From contig CM060195.1 of the NCBI GenBank assembly GCA_030549335.1, forward strand, positions 7,099,001-7,163,000: DNA of 64,000 bases. Direction: 5' to 3'. The notes below the pieces were generated by a model. The model had not been told where the DNA came from. It made no database searches and worked only from the letters and a program-made list of their open reading frames with translations. Of the stretch, positions 42,853 to 53,069 are shown piece by piece (the stretch's first letter is position 1; each line of letters opens with the position of its first letter). A program made the position numbers and the translations under genes. This stretch comes from Pontederia crassipes. Its lineage: Eukaryota; Streptophyta; Magnoliopsida; Commelinales; Pontederiaceae.

Positions 42853-44590
42853 GACTCTAAATTCGTCTGCAATGAATTGTGATAACCCCCTAACCCTTTG
42901 GTTTACCATGTTGACATCTTCAATTCAATGCTAAAGAGATAACAACATTTGTTATCCTCAATCCGGACACTGGACCACACCAGGCCTTTAACTTTCAATT
43001 TAAAGTTCCCACAATATGTATAAGAGAGTTCGATTATCAGTAATGTTCCTAAAGAAAGATCCAAGTGTCAAACCTACAAAGATACTGTCAATCTATTGGG
43101 ATCTCTGTCAGAAACAGTAACAAAGGTGGATATGCTAAAGAACTTGTCCGTGGGAGGTACAATTGCGTTGAAGAGAAAAAGATGGATCAACCAACCACTT
43201 TGAAGGAAGTGCTGATAAGTTAATTAGTAGATAGGATTAAGATGGTTCATAGGCTCGAAATAGCTTCCATCCATATCTCTGCACCCACTCATTTATCAGA
43301 ATTCAGAAAATGCATTCAGATATGCATGCATGCGTGCATCCTAGCTGCAAGCTCTTTTGCTGATGCATCAAAGCATATTTTCTACTTATCTATTAGGGAA
43401 ACAAAGAAAGCTTTTTTTTTTTTACCAGGGTCCATGAAGCAGATTTGGATATATATCAAGGACATTCTTGGCAGCTAAGTAAAAGATTTCAGAACGTGCG
43501 TGGTCCTGTGCTGCGTCTTAATGTGCAGACGCTAATCTGATGGATACAGCTTGTTTCAGTCAGTGACACAGTGAATGGCATGGAACATGAAGCTGAGTCT
43601 TAATCTTCATCTGTCATTAAAATAAGCTCCCAACGCTCAGTAGTTTGAATTTGTCGGCCATAGGAAAACATATCTTCACGAGCATGATATGATTGTTTAT
43701 AATATTTTAGTCTTAAGTATGATTCTTAAACATCTCATGCATGATGCCATCAATTATGTGATGTGCAGACCACAAGCTTCATGTTTTGGTTAAGACGACA
43801 ATCACACGTTTATGCTATTTAATTCAGGATCACTTTAATTATCTTAACTGTGAAATCTAATTATTGAATGGTTGTATGCTTTCGTGTCTTCCACTACCAA
43901 AACCCTTGTTCCTCAGATAAAGACTGCGAAGAGACAGGGCCACCTCCACCTTCTCTAAAGAGAAGGAACAAAGAGCACGGTGTGAGGTCCCACCATGTAA
44001 ACTCTTTTCTTCTTTCGTCAATTTTTCTATCAATTTATCCCCCGGATTCATTGCAGCGTTGGAGTAATATGGAATGAGAACGCTTGCAATTTCCTGAATT
44101 TGGCTGCCCAAAAGCATGGATTCTTGGATTATTTAAAGTTTCCATCCTAACAGGAGAAGGCTATTAATGCTTCTTACTTTTATATCCAATTCACTGGAAA
44201 ATACAGCACCATTTCTTTTTCAGTGAACTCTGACGCAAAATGACATGAATTAGATCGAATCACTGACTAACTTTGCACACGGTTGTTTAGACATTTGACT
44301 AATGAGCTCCGGTTTGCTGATATGTTTGATTTTTCTCCCTGACATTCTCACAAAAAGAAAAAAAAATGAAAATTAGCATTTTGGGTCATAATAATATTGT
44401 ATTTTTTTATTATAAACAGGTAACTACTGAAATTTCCACGTGTTCATGAACTATTCTATACAAAGAGCAAAGGGACAAGTTTGGGTAGGATACTGCCACT
44501 TTTCTACGTCACTTGTTATAAATCAAATCAGTATATATATGTTGATAATCTTCAATGATTTATGATGGTCATTAGCTCCTCTGTTAATCA
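42853..44590. other. Intergenic, no gene recognised
   Basis: Right flank of the copia element. Short open frames occur on both strands without recognisable content. Confidence 0.45.
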
Positions 44591-44598
44591 CTGTGCAT

Positions 44599-45279
44599 CT
44601 ATGAAGCACGGGTACGGCAAAAACACTGAAGTACCCGTACCTGGTACGTACGGGTACACGAGGGGTACGTTGGGTACTCCTGACTTATGTTAAAATATAA
44701 TTTGCAAAGCACAAGAATGAAAGAAGAGAGAAGCCAAAGAAAAAAAAAAGCAAGAAGAACTAAGTCACCGAACTGGAGAAAGGAGAGAGAAATAACAAAG
44801 GGTTCGGTGATACAAAAAAGAGGAAAATGGAAAAAGTGAGACACGTGGAATGGAGAGAAAGTGGAGTGGAGATCTGCAGAACAAAAAAGAAAACTGATTT
44901 GCACTATAATTTATTTTTCTCATGACAAGACTTAAAGCTATTTACTTAGATTTTTTATTTACTGCCTTAATTAAAGACAAAAAAGTATATATGATGTGAT
45001 AAATTATTTGATCTTAATAGAAATATGATATCTTTTTGCAAAATAGTTTTGTTATTTATCAACAACAACAACAAAGCCTTATCACATTAGGTGGGGTCGG
45101 CTACAAAATAGCTTTGTTATTTATCATTATAGTTTAATTTCTTATATTATATATTATTTTTATATAAAATTTATATATTATATATAACGTACCCGTATCC
45201 TAAATTTTAAAAAATTAACGTACCGCGTACTCGTACCCGTATCGAGTACCGGTACCGTACCCGTACCTATGCAACATAG
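44599..45279. mobile_element. hAT-type non-autonomous element (681 bp) with 8-bp target duplication
   Basis: CTGTGCAT lies at 44591-44598 and again at 45280-45287, a perfect 8-bp duplication as left by hAT transposases. The ends are inverted: CTATGAAGCA-CGGGTACGG at the left, CTATGTTGCATAGGTACGG at the right when reversed. Both ends are packed with GTACCCGTACC/GGTACGGGTACG units (five or more on each side), likely transposase-binding subterminal repeats. The interior is AT-rich and has no transposase. A LINE-type tail fragment is inserted at 45061-45104. Confidence 0.8.
45061..45104 (-). mobile_element. Tiny 5'-truncated LINE (RTE-type) or SINE tail with a 21-bp target duplication
   Basis: On the minus strand the 44-bp insert reads GTAGCCGACCCCACC..., then GATAAGGCTTTGTTG and TTG repeats. 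This is, from memory, the common 3' end of plant RTE LINEs and their SINEs. It is flanked by direct repeats 45040-45060 and 45105-45125 that start AAAATAG and differ at one base of 21. Such long duplications mark target-primed reverse transcription. It sits within the hAT element and is therefore younger than it. Confidence 0.75.
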
Positions 45280-45287
45280 CTGTGCAT

Positions 45288-46455
45288 GAACTCAATGGAC
45301 TCTCAAAATTCTCACTGTACATGTAACAAAATCTTACCATCAGATGATCCGATTCTTACTGCAAATCTCAAAGGCCAATTTCATTAGGTTTCAGAGCAAC
45401 AGGAATGAGGAAAACCCAATTGATATATCCAATTGGTTCACTTGGACCTTCATATATCCGCAGTCACCCAGAACTGACAACTTACATATGTTTCTACATC
45501 ACTGTGGTTCCATGGATCGCCATTTTGGTCACCTCATGAGTGAGCAATTTTGTCACAGGAGAAATAATTTGCTGGACGTCTCTGCTTGATGATGAGCACT
45601 AACTCTATTTTAATCAGAGGATAATGCTAAGATAATTGGGGAACAGTACCATCCAGAAAAGCCGAAAAGGCCAAAAGCTCTTGGAGCGGACCACTTCCTT
45701 ATATCACACCACTGCCTTATGATAACCACAAAGTTCCCAACATTTGATGATTCCTGACCACTGTCCAGAGTTCAAAGCATGCAACAGCAATAGTTTATGC
45801 AACTGGTTAATCTCCAATTCACTGTTATGTGATCTAAAGTCTCGTGGAGGGAACAGTTCGGAGGCTTCATCTGGGAAAGAAAGTTAGGAACTAGGCAGAA
45901 GTACATGAGTGGCTGTATCTGACCTCAATAGTAGTACAGAGTGGTTAGACTGAAAAATTCTATATTTTACTCATCTGCAAAAGCAAACATTACTTGTCAG
46001 ATTCTTTGCTTGTTCTGGACTAATGGATATGATCGAACTTTTGACGAAAACTAGTTCTATGGACCATATATTTACTGCAAATGAATTTATTTATGTGCTT
46101 CACAGTTCAGAAGAGAGCCACTCTTTTGTGCTTCAATCACCTACTGTGACTTGGACAGACCAACACATCTCAAGCAATTTTTCTCAATCTCAAGTTTCAG
46201 TTCCATTGAACAGATGAACATAACAAATCCTTGAATGAAACAACATAAACAGCAGATGCATAATTTCTGTAACTGGTACAGTACTCTCAACACATGACGT
46301 GCATGGATCGAGTTGTTACATAGATCACTGCATGGAAGTTTTCTACATGAACATAGGATGATAGATAACTATATATGTATTAGTCCACGGCCTATCTGCT
46401 AAGGTTTCTTGCTATTAAGCATCTCACAAACTATGGACAAGGAAGCTGGAAACTG
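45288..46455. other. Intergenic, including the 3' flank of the MYB gene
   Basis: No supported coding frame. Composition is less AT-rich than the left half of the window. Confidence 0.45.
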
Positions 46456-47417
46456 CTACTGTGTCGATATCTTGAAGTCTTCGTCGTCTATCCTCCACAG
46501 CGAGTCCTCCCACACAGGAGAAAGCATCGGAGGGGCGCACGAGACGTTCGCGGACGCATCCTTGAACGCGTCAAAGCTCAGATGCTCGACGGCGCTCGGC
46601 GCGTATATCTCGTTCCAGAGCTGATCCATGTACCCCTTCAGACCTTCCTCGCTCACTTCCTGCAGCTCAGCAGCCGAGGAGATGATCATGTCCTCCGCGC
46701 CGCTGCCGCTGTCCGCTTCGTGCTTGTCCCCGTCCCCGCAGAGCTGATCGGACGGCGCGAGCTCGTTCACGGAGGAGGAGACGTTGCTCGAGGAAGAAGG
46801 GGAGGACGAGAACGAGGAGGACGTCGGCGAAAGGGACGAGTTCCTCTTCCGCTCCTGCGCCTTCTTCCTCATGTGCGTCCTCCAGTAGTTCTTGATCTCG
46901 TTGTCGGTGCGCCCCGGAAGTCTCCGGGCAATCCTAGACCACCTGCAAGCACAAATGCGTCCTGAACTAAGCTTCCGAACGGATTGACGTGAGAGCTCGC
47001 GAACTACACTGATACGTTAGGACCGAACCTGTTGCCCCACTTGGCGTGGAGCTCCAGGACGAGGTGCTCCTCGTCGGGGGTCATGCGGCCGCGCTTGAGG
47101 CCCGGGTTCAGGTAGTTGACCCAGCGCAGCCGGCAGCTCTTTCCGGTCCTGTTGAGGCCTGCAGACAAGAATATAAGAAGGCCATGCAGGTTAAACTGTA
47201 TCTTACGCCCGACCATATCCAACATATATGCCTACATCTTGTACCTACAGCTATTAGATATTGCTAGCTACAGCTATCCCCCGCCACCGCTCAAACCTGA
47301 CACCTTGGCTAAGAAATCCCAACGACGCTCTCCGAGCAACCTCACAAGCCATACCAGTTGGAGGTCCTCCTGCTCCATCCATGGGCCCTTCCTCGTCTCG
47401 TCCTTGTCCACCTTCAT
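46456..47417 (-). CDS. MYB59-like: R2R3-MYB transcription factor, MYB48/MYB59 (MYBAS) group
   Basis: Seen: three exons, 47417-47297, 47158-47029 and 46942-46456, all with GT-AG introns (138 and 86 bp), giving 245 residues. R2 is about residues 10-57 ([13 protein letters not shown] ... [13 protein letters not shown] ... CRLRWVNYL). R3 is about 63-108 ([20 protein letters not shown], then [20 protein letters not shown]). The Trp positions of both repeats are kept, and Met heads R3 as is usual in this group. The tail has a Ser-rich stretch, an acidic stretch and the group-like end [17 protein letters not shown]. Known: Arabidopsis MYB59/MYB48 and rice MYBAS genes encode nuclear DNA-binding regulators whose first intron undergoes conserved alternative splicing. 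Here intron 1 has an in-frame ATG (47225) that runs into exon 2. Exons have high G/C third positions. Start codon by homology. Confidence 0.95.
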
Positions 47418-47588
47418 GCTCACTGCCCTCTCCTCTTCCAGTGCTGATCACCGCTCCAAGTAGCAGTTGCAGTGCTACCAGTAGTTGAAGAAGTACTACG
47501 GGAAGGGGAGGAAGTTTTTGGAGTTCTCTGGCCTTCTGGGTGGCGCCTTGCACCAGAAGACTGATGGCCTGCGGTGCTGCTCCTATGA

Positions 47589-47600
47589 TTTATATATAGG
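47589..47600 (-). promoter_or_regulatory. Probable TATA box of the MYB gene
   Basis: CCTATATATAAA on the minus strand, about 175 bp upstream of the start codon, leaving a leader of roughly 140 bases. Confidence 0.55.
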
Positions 47601-50054
47601 GAGGCGCCAGAAACCATGCTTTGGTGTGATGTCATGTCTGATTTCCAAAATCTAGTAGAAATTTTTGAGCCTTTGAGTTTGGGGTATCCTATAGGAGCTA
47701 ATGGTGTTGTGACTTCATATATATTATATATTTGATATGGTGATTTTTTACTGATTATTTCTGGTGTTTGGAGGAAGGAAGAAACATACTTAGGATTGGT
47801 TTTGTAGTGTTTGCATATCCTTGAAAGGTCTTTGCCAAGTATTTGGTCCGTGGTGCGACCTTCTTTGCACTAACAAGGCAGCTTAATGTTAACAGCTGAT
47901 GTTGTTGAAATTGAAAGCACAAGAAGTACAGTAAGAGTATGCCTTTCAAAACAGTATTTTCTTCCAGTTTAATGAATAAGATCCTTCTCTTGACACGTTT
48001 GATGATGCTGCAGTGTGTTTTTGAAAGTCCATGTAAAGAAGAACCGAATTATTATAAGCTTATCTTCTGTTAACATATGGCATGCCAGACTTTTTGTTCA
48101 GAGTTGTCATAATTAGGCAGAAGGAACTGCTCGCTCAGAGCTCATTCAGATTTGTTACTGAATAGGCACTTGAAAAATGATTAGTTAAATGAGTTGATAA
48201 ATTTCTTTAACACTAATATCGTACATCAGGTCCGGCTTTGTCCTGTTACTCCTGTATTGCTCCTAACATGTTATTTCAGCAATATGTCATCTACAACTTA
48301 ATTGCACAGTTATTTGTTGAATGAAGAGAAGAAAACATTGAGGTGCACTTTTTATTCAGTTTTAACTACTTGGCCGTCAATGTAAAATCATTCTCCACAA
48401 AACATTAATTCCAAGCACTAGATTTGCATAAACCAGAATTCAAAGTGTCATATTTTGGCCTGTAAGCACATATTTCTGATACGGTGTTGGTAGCTTTGTT
48501 GCAAGACACTACTGAAACTAAAGGTTTTGTCTTCTCTCCATGCAGACCTGTAAAGCCAGTGGTGACATCTTGGTGTTCAGAATGGAGTTGGACAGCAGGA
48601 CTTGAGCATAAGTTGGCTGTAGAACAAAGTTTCTTGTTGAGCTGAAGTTGACCTCCAGATCAGTTGCCCACACACCAACTCCAGATAGCCAAAAAAATCG
48701 ACAATTTGACATAATGCCTCACCTCTGCTGCAGATTCCAATTCCGCAGCCACCTTTTTAAAGTCCTCAAATGCCATGGATATGTATATCTCTCTCTCTGA
48801 GATGCCAAAGCTTGTCAAGCTGCTCTCTCATGAGATGTGGGAACCTTCCTTCCATCATGCCTAGATTCTTTGATAATTGCATACTGTTGAAAGGAACATT
48901 TTGTGATCTTTTTTGTGCTCGAGATGTCCAAGAATAGGATCACCTTCTCTCATATCTGTCCCCTAGAATTGGCAATTTTGTAGCTTTTTTTTTTGTGCTG
49001 CCATATTACAAGAAGAAACGACTACTCTGTCTTGCTTTATTTTGTGAAATGGCAGAAATCATTAATTAACTTCCAGCTTCATGGTAAGAAAAAAAGATGC
49101 ATATTAATGTATGCATTCTTTCCTCCTTGAGCCACTTGAAAGAGATGTATAAATTCTACCTTGAGTGTGAAATGGCCTTTATCAATATCTTGTAGCTTGT
49201 AGTGCGCATACAGAGCCAAGGAATCACTGGAAGTGGGTTATGATACCATGGTGATGTAGACCAAAATTGTACGGTCTTAGACAAACTTCAAGTTCTTTTT
49301 TCTTCTTTATTTTCGAGTGTCTGCACTTTCATTTTTTTTTCCCATATCAAATACTTGGAATTTTTAAAACATGTCGGGAAAACAATTGAAGTGAAGTATA
49401 CACTGTCACTGGATTAATCCAACCATCAGATAAATGTGCTAAGTAAAAAAAAATCTAATCATAATTATCCAACTATCTTTTCAATATCAAGATGAAACAA
49501 AAGAGAGGCAAAATTAAAAGGAGAAAAGAAAAAAAAAGATGAAACAAATAAAACAAGAAGGTGCATGATGTGGAAGTCACCATATTCCTCTTTGTTGCCA
49601 CCCCACTTGGCTTAAATTTTATCTTTAAAAAAAACTTTTGCTGAAGACTTCTTGCATCTCAACTGTTAATGCATCGCAATCTTCGCTCGTGTACTATTTT
49701 GTTGGCTCTTGTTTGGACGCCTTAAGGAGAGGCCCTTTCTTGTTTAATATATTATCATCCATTGGAGATATGATGGAGAAGGAAATTAAACAAGCCTAGC
49801 CTTTTTATCAGTTCTTGATTATGTCCAAGAATATTGAGATTGCAATATTATAAGTCATAAGAGAAAATGACTAGTAAAAATTATTTTGATCTGCCAACAC
49901 CTTTCATTGGTACGTGATATTATGTTGTCGACTAATCTAAATCTAAATCTATCATACTTAGAGTCACGTAAATCAGTGCAGCTGAGCCAACCACCACCAA
50001 CAACATGTTTTTATCTTGGCCATCAGTGTGCAGGATGTGTGCTGCAGTTAGCAC

Positions 50055-50057
<3 letters not shown>
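47601..50057. other. Upstream region of the MYB gene and intergenic DNA
   Basis: No coding frame supported and no repeat family recognised. Confidence 0.45.
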
Positions 50058-50085
<28 letters not shown>

Positions 50086-50086
50086 G
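50058..50086. repeat. Poly-G tract, 29 G
   Basis: An uninterrupted run of 29 G. It can form G-quadruplex structures and is a likely site of length error in sequencing or assembly. Confidence 0.9.
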
Positions 50087-50511
50087 AGGCGTGAGGCAGG
50101 ATAACCTTTTTCTAGCGTCCAAGAAGCCATCAAGTGCTTGTTTGATTTCGTGGCCCTATCTGCTACTGCAGATGCGTGCCAAGAGGGAGGAAAAAAAAGG
50201 TGTGAGATTGAAAGAAAGAGACATGGGAACTGTTTCTGCTAAAACCCCAATCAGATGTGTCTTAGCTGAAACCATTTATGCTTTGTCTGACTTCTCTAGA
50301 TCATCATTGATGCTGTGATTATAAGAAATGTGGGATCACTTAGCTGCTCATGTGTTCATTTCAGAAACAGTTCATTGACATTTTGGTGGTCTTTAAAATG
50401 CCTCAAATTCACGAGTCACGCTGAGCGTCTGCTCAGGATGTCCTCAAAAGTCTTCTTCTTTTTCTCTGACCTGAGTCCTGTTAGTGCTAGTGCCACAATT
50501 GACAGATCTTT

Positions 50512-50513
<2 letters not shown>

Positions 50514-50551
<38 letters not shown>
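50514..50551. repeat. (AT)n microsatellite
   Basis: About 19 AT units. Confidence 0.9.
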
Positions 50552-50555
<4 letters not shown>

Positions 50556-51245
50556 GTTTAACTTGTGTGGACCCAAGCAATGATCTAAACGCAGTATTTT
50601 TCATGATGTCATTAGTTGATTTCAAGCACTCGAGACTTGGAACCCTCCAGTGGCTGCCTCATGCCTGTGCATGCAGCATGGTTTTTGTGGAGAGTGCGTT
50701 TCTTGTGTATACATATAACACACATATACATGTAATCCTCAGGTTTCTGTCACACCAAATATGAAATCTTAAGCATGGACCAAAAATATTTTCCTAGCTA
50801 CAAGTTGATTAACCGTCAGAATTTTTTTTAAAAAAAAATCAGTACATGATATTAATCTTTAAGTAGTATTACAACTTACAGAGAAAAGCAGTGTGCCGTA
50901 GAACAGGTGTGCACATTACTAATAATCTTTAATGGGTATAAAACATGCATATTATGATTCAAATTAAATGAGCATGTCACGTAGTGTGATGTATCTTATA
51001 CAAAAAAAGAAAACTAATTAAGACACCTATAATAATTACACTTAAATCATTGTGCCCTTATGCTGCACATGAATGCTCATTAGGTGACCTACCACTTTTT
51101 CTTCAATTGGTTCGTCTCAATTAATATTTTTTTATCGGAGATTTCGATCTCTGTCTTTTTATCAAACAAAAACATTATTTTTTTTTCTTTAGGTCTCATG
51201 AATGAAAAAACAATTGGGTTGTCTATCTTTGGCCTCAAATGTTAA

Positions 51246-51305
51246 TGGGCTACTTTAAATTTTGGGCTTGCCACACAAGTGGGCTCACAATTAGGCCCTA
51301 TAAAA
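51246..51305 (+). promoter_or_regulatory. Probable promoter with site II-like motifs and TATA box
   Basis: Within 55 bp: ATGGGCTA, TTGGGCTT, GTGGGCTC and TAGGCCC, followed by CTATAAAAC at about 51298. TGGGCY (site II) motifs close to a TATA box are common upstream of plant housekeeping and ribosome-related genes. It precedes the broken PHIP1-like locus and may be its old promoter. Confidence 0.45.
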
Positions 51306-51392
51306 CATTTGAGAAAGAAGCCTCAAGCCATTTGGATTGCTCCGAGAAAAAGCTCTGTTAACACGCCGCCGGGCTCCGCCAATTCCCCTGGC

Positions 51393-51413
51393 CGCCGCCG
51401 CCGCCGCCGCCGT
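51393..51413. repeat. (GCC)n trinucleotide repeat
   Basis: Seven or eight GCC units in a GC-rich block just after the predicted promoter. In one frame it encodes an Ala run. Confidence 0.8.
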
Positions 51414-51595
51414 GGATCTCAGACAACGACGTAAGAAAGAAGAAGAAGAAAAGGTGATAAAGCAATCATCATTGCTTAGTGGTCTGCATGTACGCCTATT
51501 AGCAAAAGAGGAACGCTTAATTTGGATTTGTTTCGGCAAATGCGGTAACATGGCATTGTGCATTGTTGATTTTTGGTTCTGTGAAATTTATTTAG

Positions 51596-53069
51596 TTGAT
51601 TGCAGCGAGCACAACGCGTAAAAAGTCTATGGTGGTGGAGTTCCTTATCACTCTTACTGAAGATGATACAGTGAGCTTCTTCAATGGATGTGGTACCATC
51701 ACTGAAGTAGACTGCATGAGGTTTCCTGAGAGTGGAAAGTTCAGAGGCATTGTCATCCCCTCTTTCTTTCAAGGTTAGTTGAACTCACTTCTGATATTCC
51801 GATTATGTAATCGGTGATGCATTGTTAATTGCGAGATGAGTTTGTGTTTATAGTTCTTACTTGATTGGTGCAAGAAGCTTGCATACACGCTCATTCGATC
51901 AATAAAGGGAGAATTAGACAGTGGTAACTATGAGATCTCAATTCAACTTGAGCTGTCTCAAAACGAAGTTATTTTCATGAAGAAGTTATCATCCATAATG
52001 CAGATGTAACGTCTGGCTTAAACCCACAATATATTCTGGTTAATACCTACGTCTGTCAAAATATGTTACCTTAGTTTTGAAAGCTTTATGGAGTAGAAAA
52101 TGGAGTTCTCCTTGTAGTGAACACTTTTCCTTTTAATGTTTTATGTTGAAATGTCTTCAGATTCTTATGTAGCCAGCTTGATATAAGAAGTATGATATGT
52201 TGGACATGAGTTGATGCATTCCACAAACGGTTTTAGGATTTATCAGATAATCAAGTAAAAATTGACGCAAAAAAATGCTATAGATTTCACATGGAATGTG
52301 TTCATAAGTTTGTGTTTAAAGGTTTGATATACCACAAGTTCGTCATTTTATAATGTGTATGAGCTTTAAATCAAATTGGTAGCTTTTAGCCCTTACGATA
52401 CTATTGGCATTTTTTTTAGGACAATGATGTTGGCATTAATGTAGGTTCCCTTAGGAGGTAAATATTCTAAATATCATTGTTTTGAACTAAATACAATATT
52501 TTCGTTTTGCTCCCACAGTAGTAATAACCGGCTATCTGGTCATCATTCGAGTTGCAGGTTCAGTGGAATTTATCTGTGAGAGTCAAGAAAATGGCTTGCT
52601 TTTGAGCAGTATCTTGTTTCATGCATCTGAATGTACCTGACGATGTGAAGCTTATTACAGGATGTACGTGGAAAATGTAGCATGGAAATGACTGAGGATG
52701 ATTTTAGAAAGGTAATTGCGGATTGTCAAATTTACACAGTTCAATTTCTTATGGAGAAAGGAAACAAATTAGTTCAAAGATTATGCCCATGTAGACTTTG
52801 TTGTTAACACCATCGTGGCAACAGCCTTGAAGGTCGATCTGTGGATACTTTGTGGAATGCCAGTTAGAAATAGAAGTGCAGTACCCAAAAAGAATGCAGA
52901 GAAGAAGCCAAGCTCAATGACTGCTTCTGAGAATGTGGAGGTTGGATCAAGTGCAGGAAGCTCGGAAAAAGAAACATTGGAACATGCTTCAACTGTGGAA
53001 TCCCCGACCATCTCTCTTCAGCTTGCCATCAGAAAGAAAAAGGTTTGGACTTATGATGCAGAGCGTTAA
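51596..53069 (+). pseudogene. PHIP1: Broken PHIP1-like RNA-binding protein gene (two partial RRMs)
   Basis: Seen: 51630-51778 encodes TEDDTVSFFNGCGTITEVDC followed by MRFPESGKFRG, a close match to the first RRM of plant phragmoplastin-interacting protein 1. The preceding strand GGGVPYHS lies in another frame, so a frameshift precedes TEDD. A second block at about 52661-53069 starts after an intron-like AG and reads YVENVAW, then (shifted one base) MTEDDFRKVIADCQI, then (shifted again) AHVDF, and ends ATALKVDLWILCGMPVRNRS, AVPKKNAEKKP and a Ser/Glu-rich tail to a stop at 53069. This matches the second RRM. About three frameshifts and the loss of the rest of RRM1, the linker and the C-terminal zinc knuckles make it non-functional. 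The intron-like gap argues for a decayed gene copy rather than a retrocopy. Known: PHIP1 binds RNA and acts at the cell plate. Confidence 0.72.

Noticed and set aside
44599-44904. Minus-strand hydrophobic open frame at the left of the hAT element
   Set aside because: Phe/Leu-rich text from pyrimidine-rich DNA inside a non-autonomous transposon; no family likeness.
47254-47635. Minus-strand open frames over exon 1 of the MYB gene in other frames
   Set aside because: The frame starting at 47417 gives the R2 repeat; the others have no similarity.
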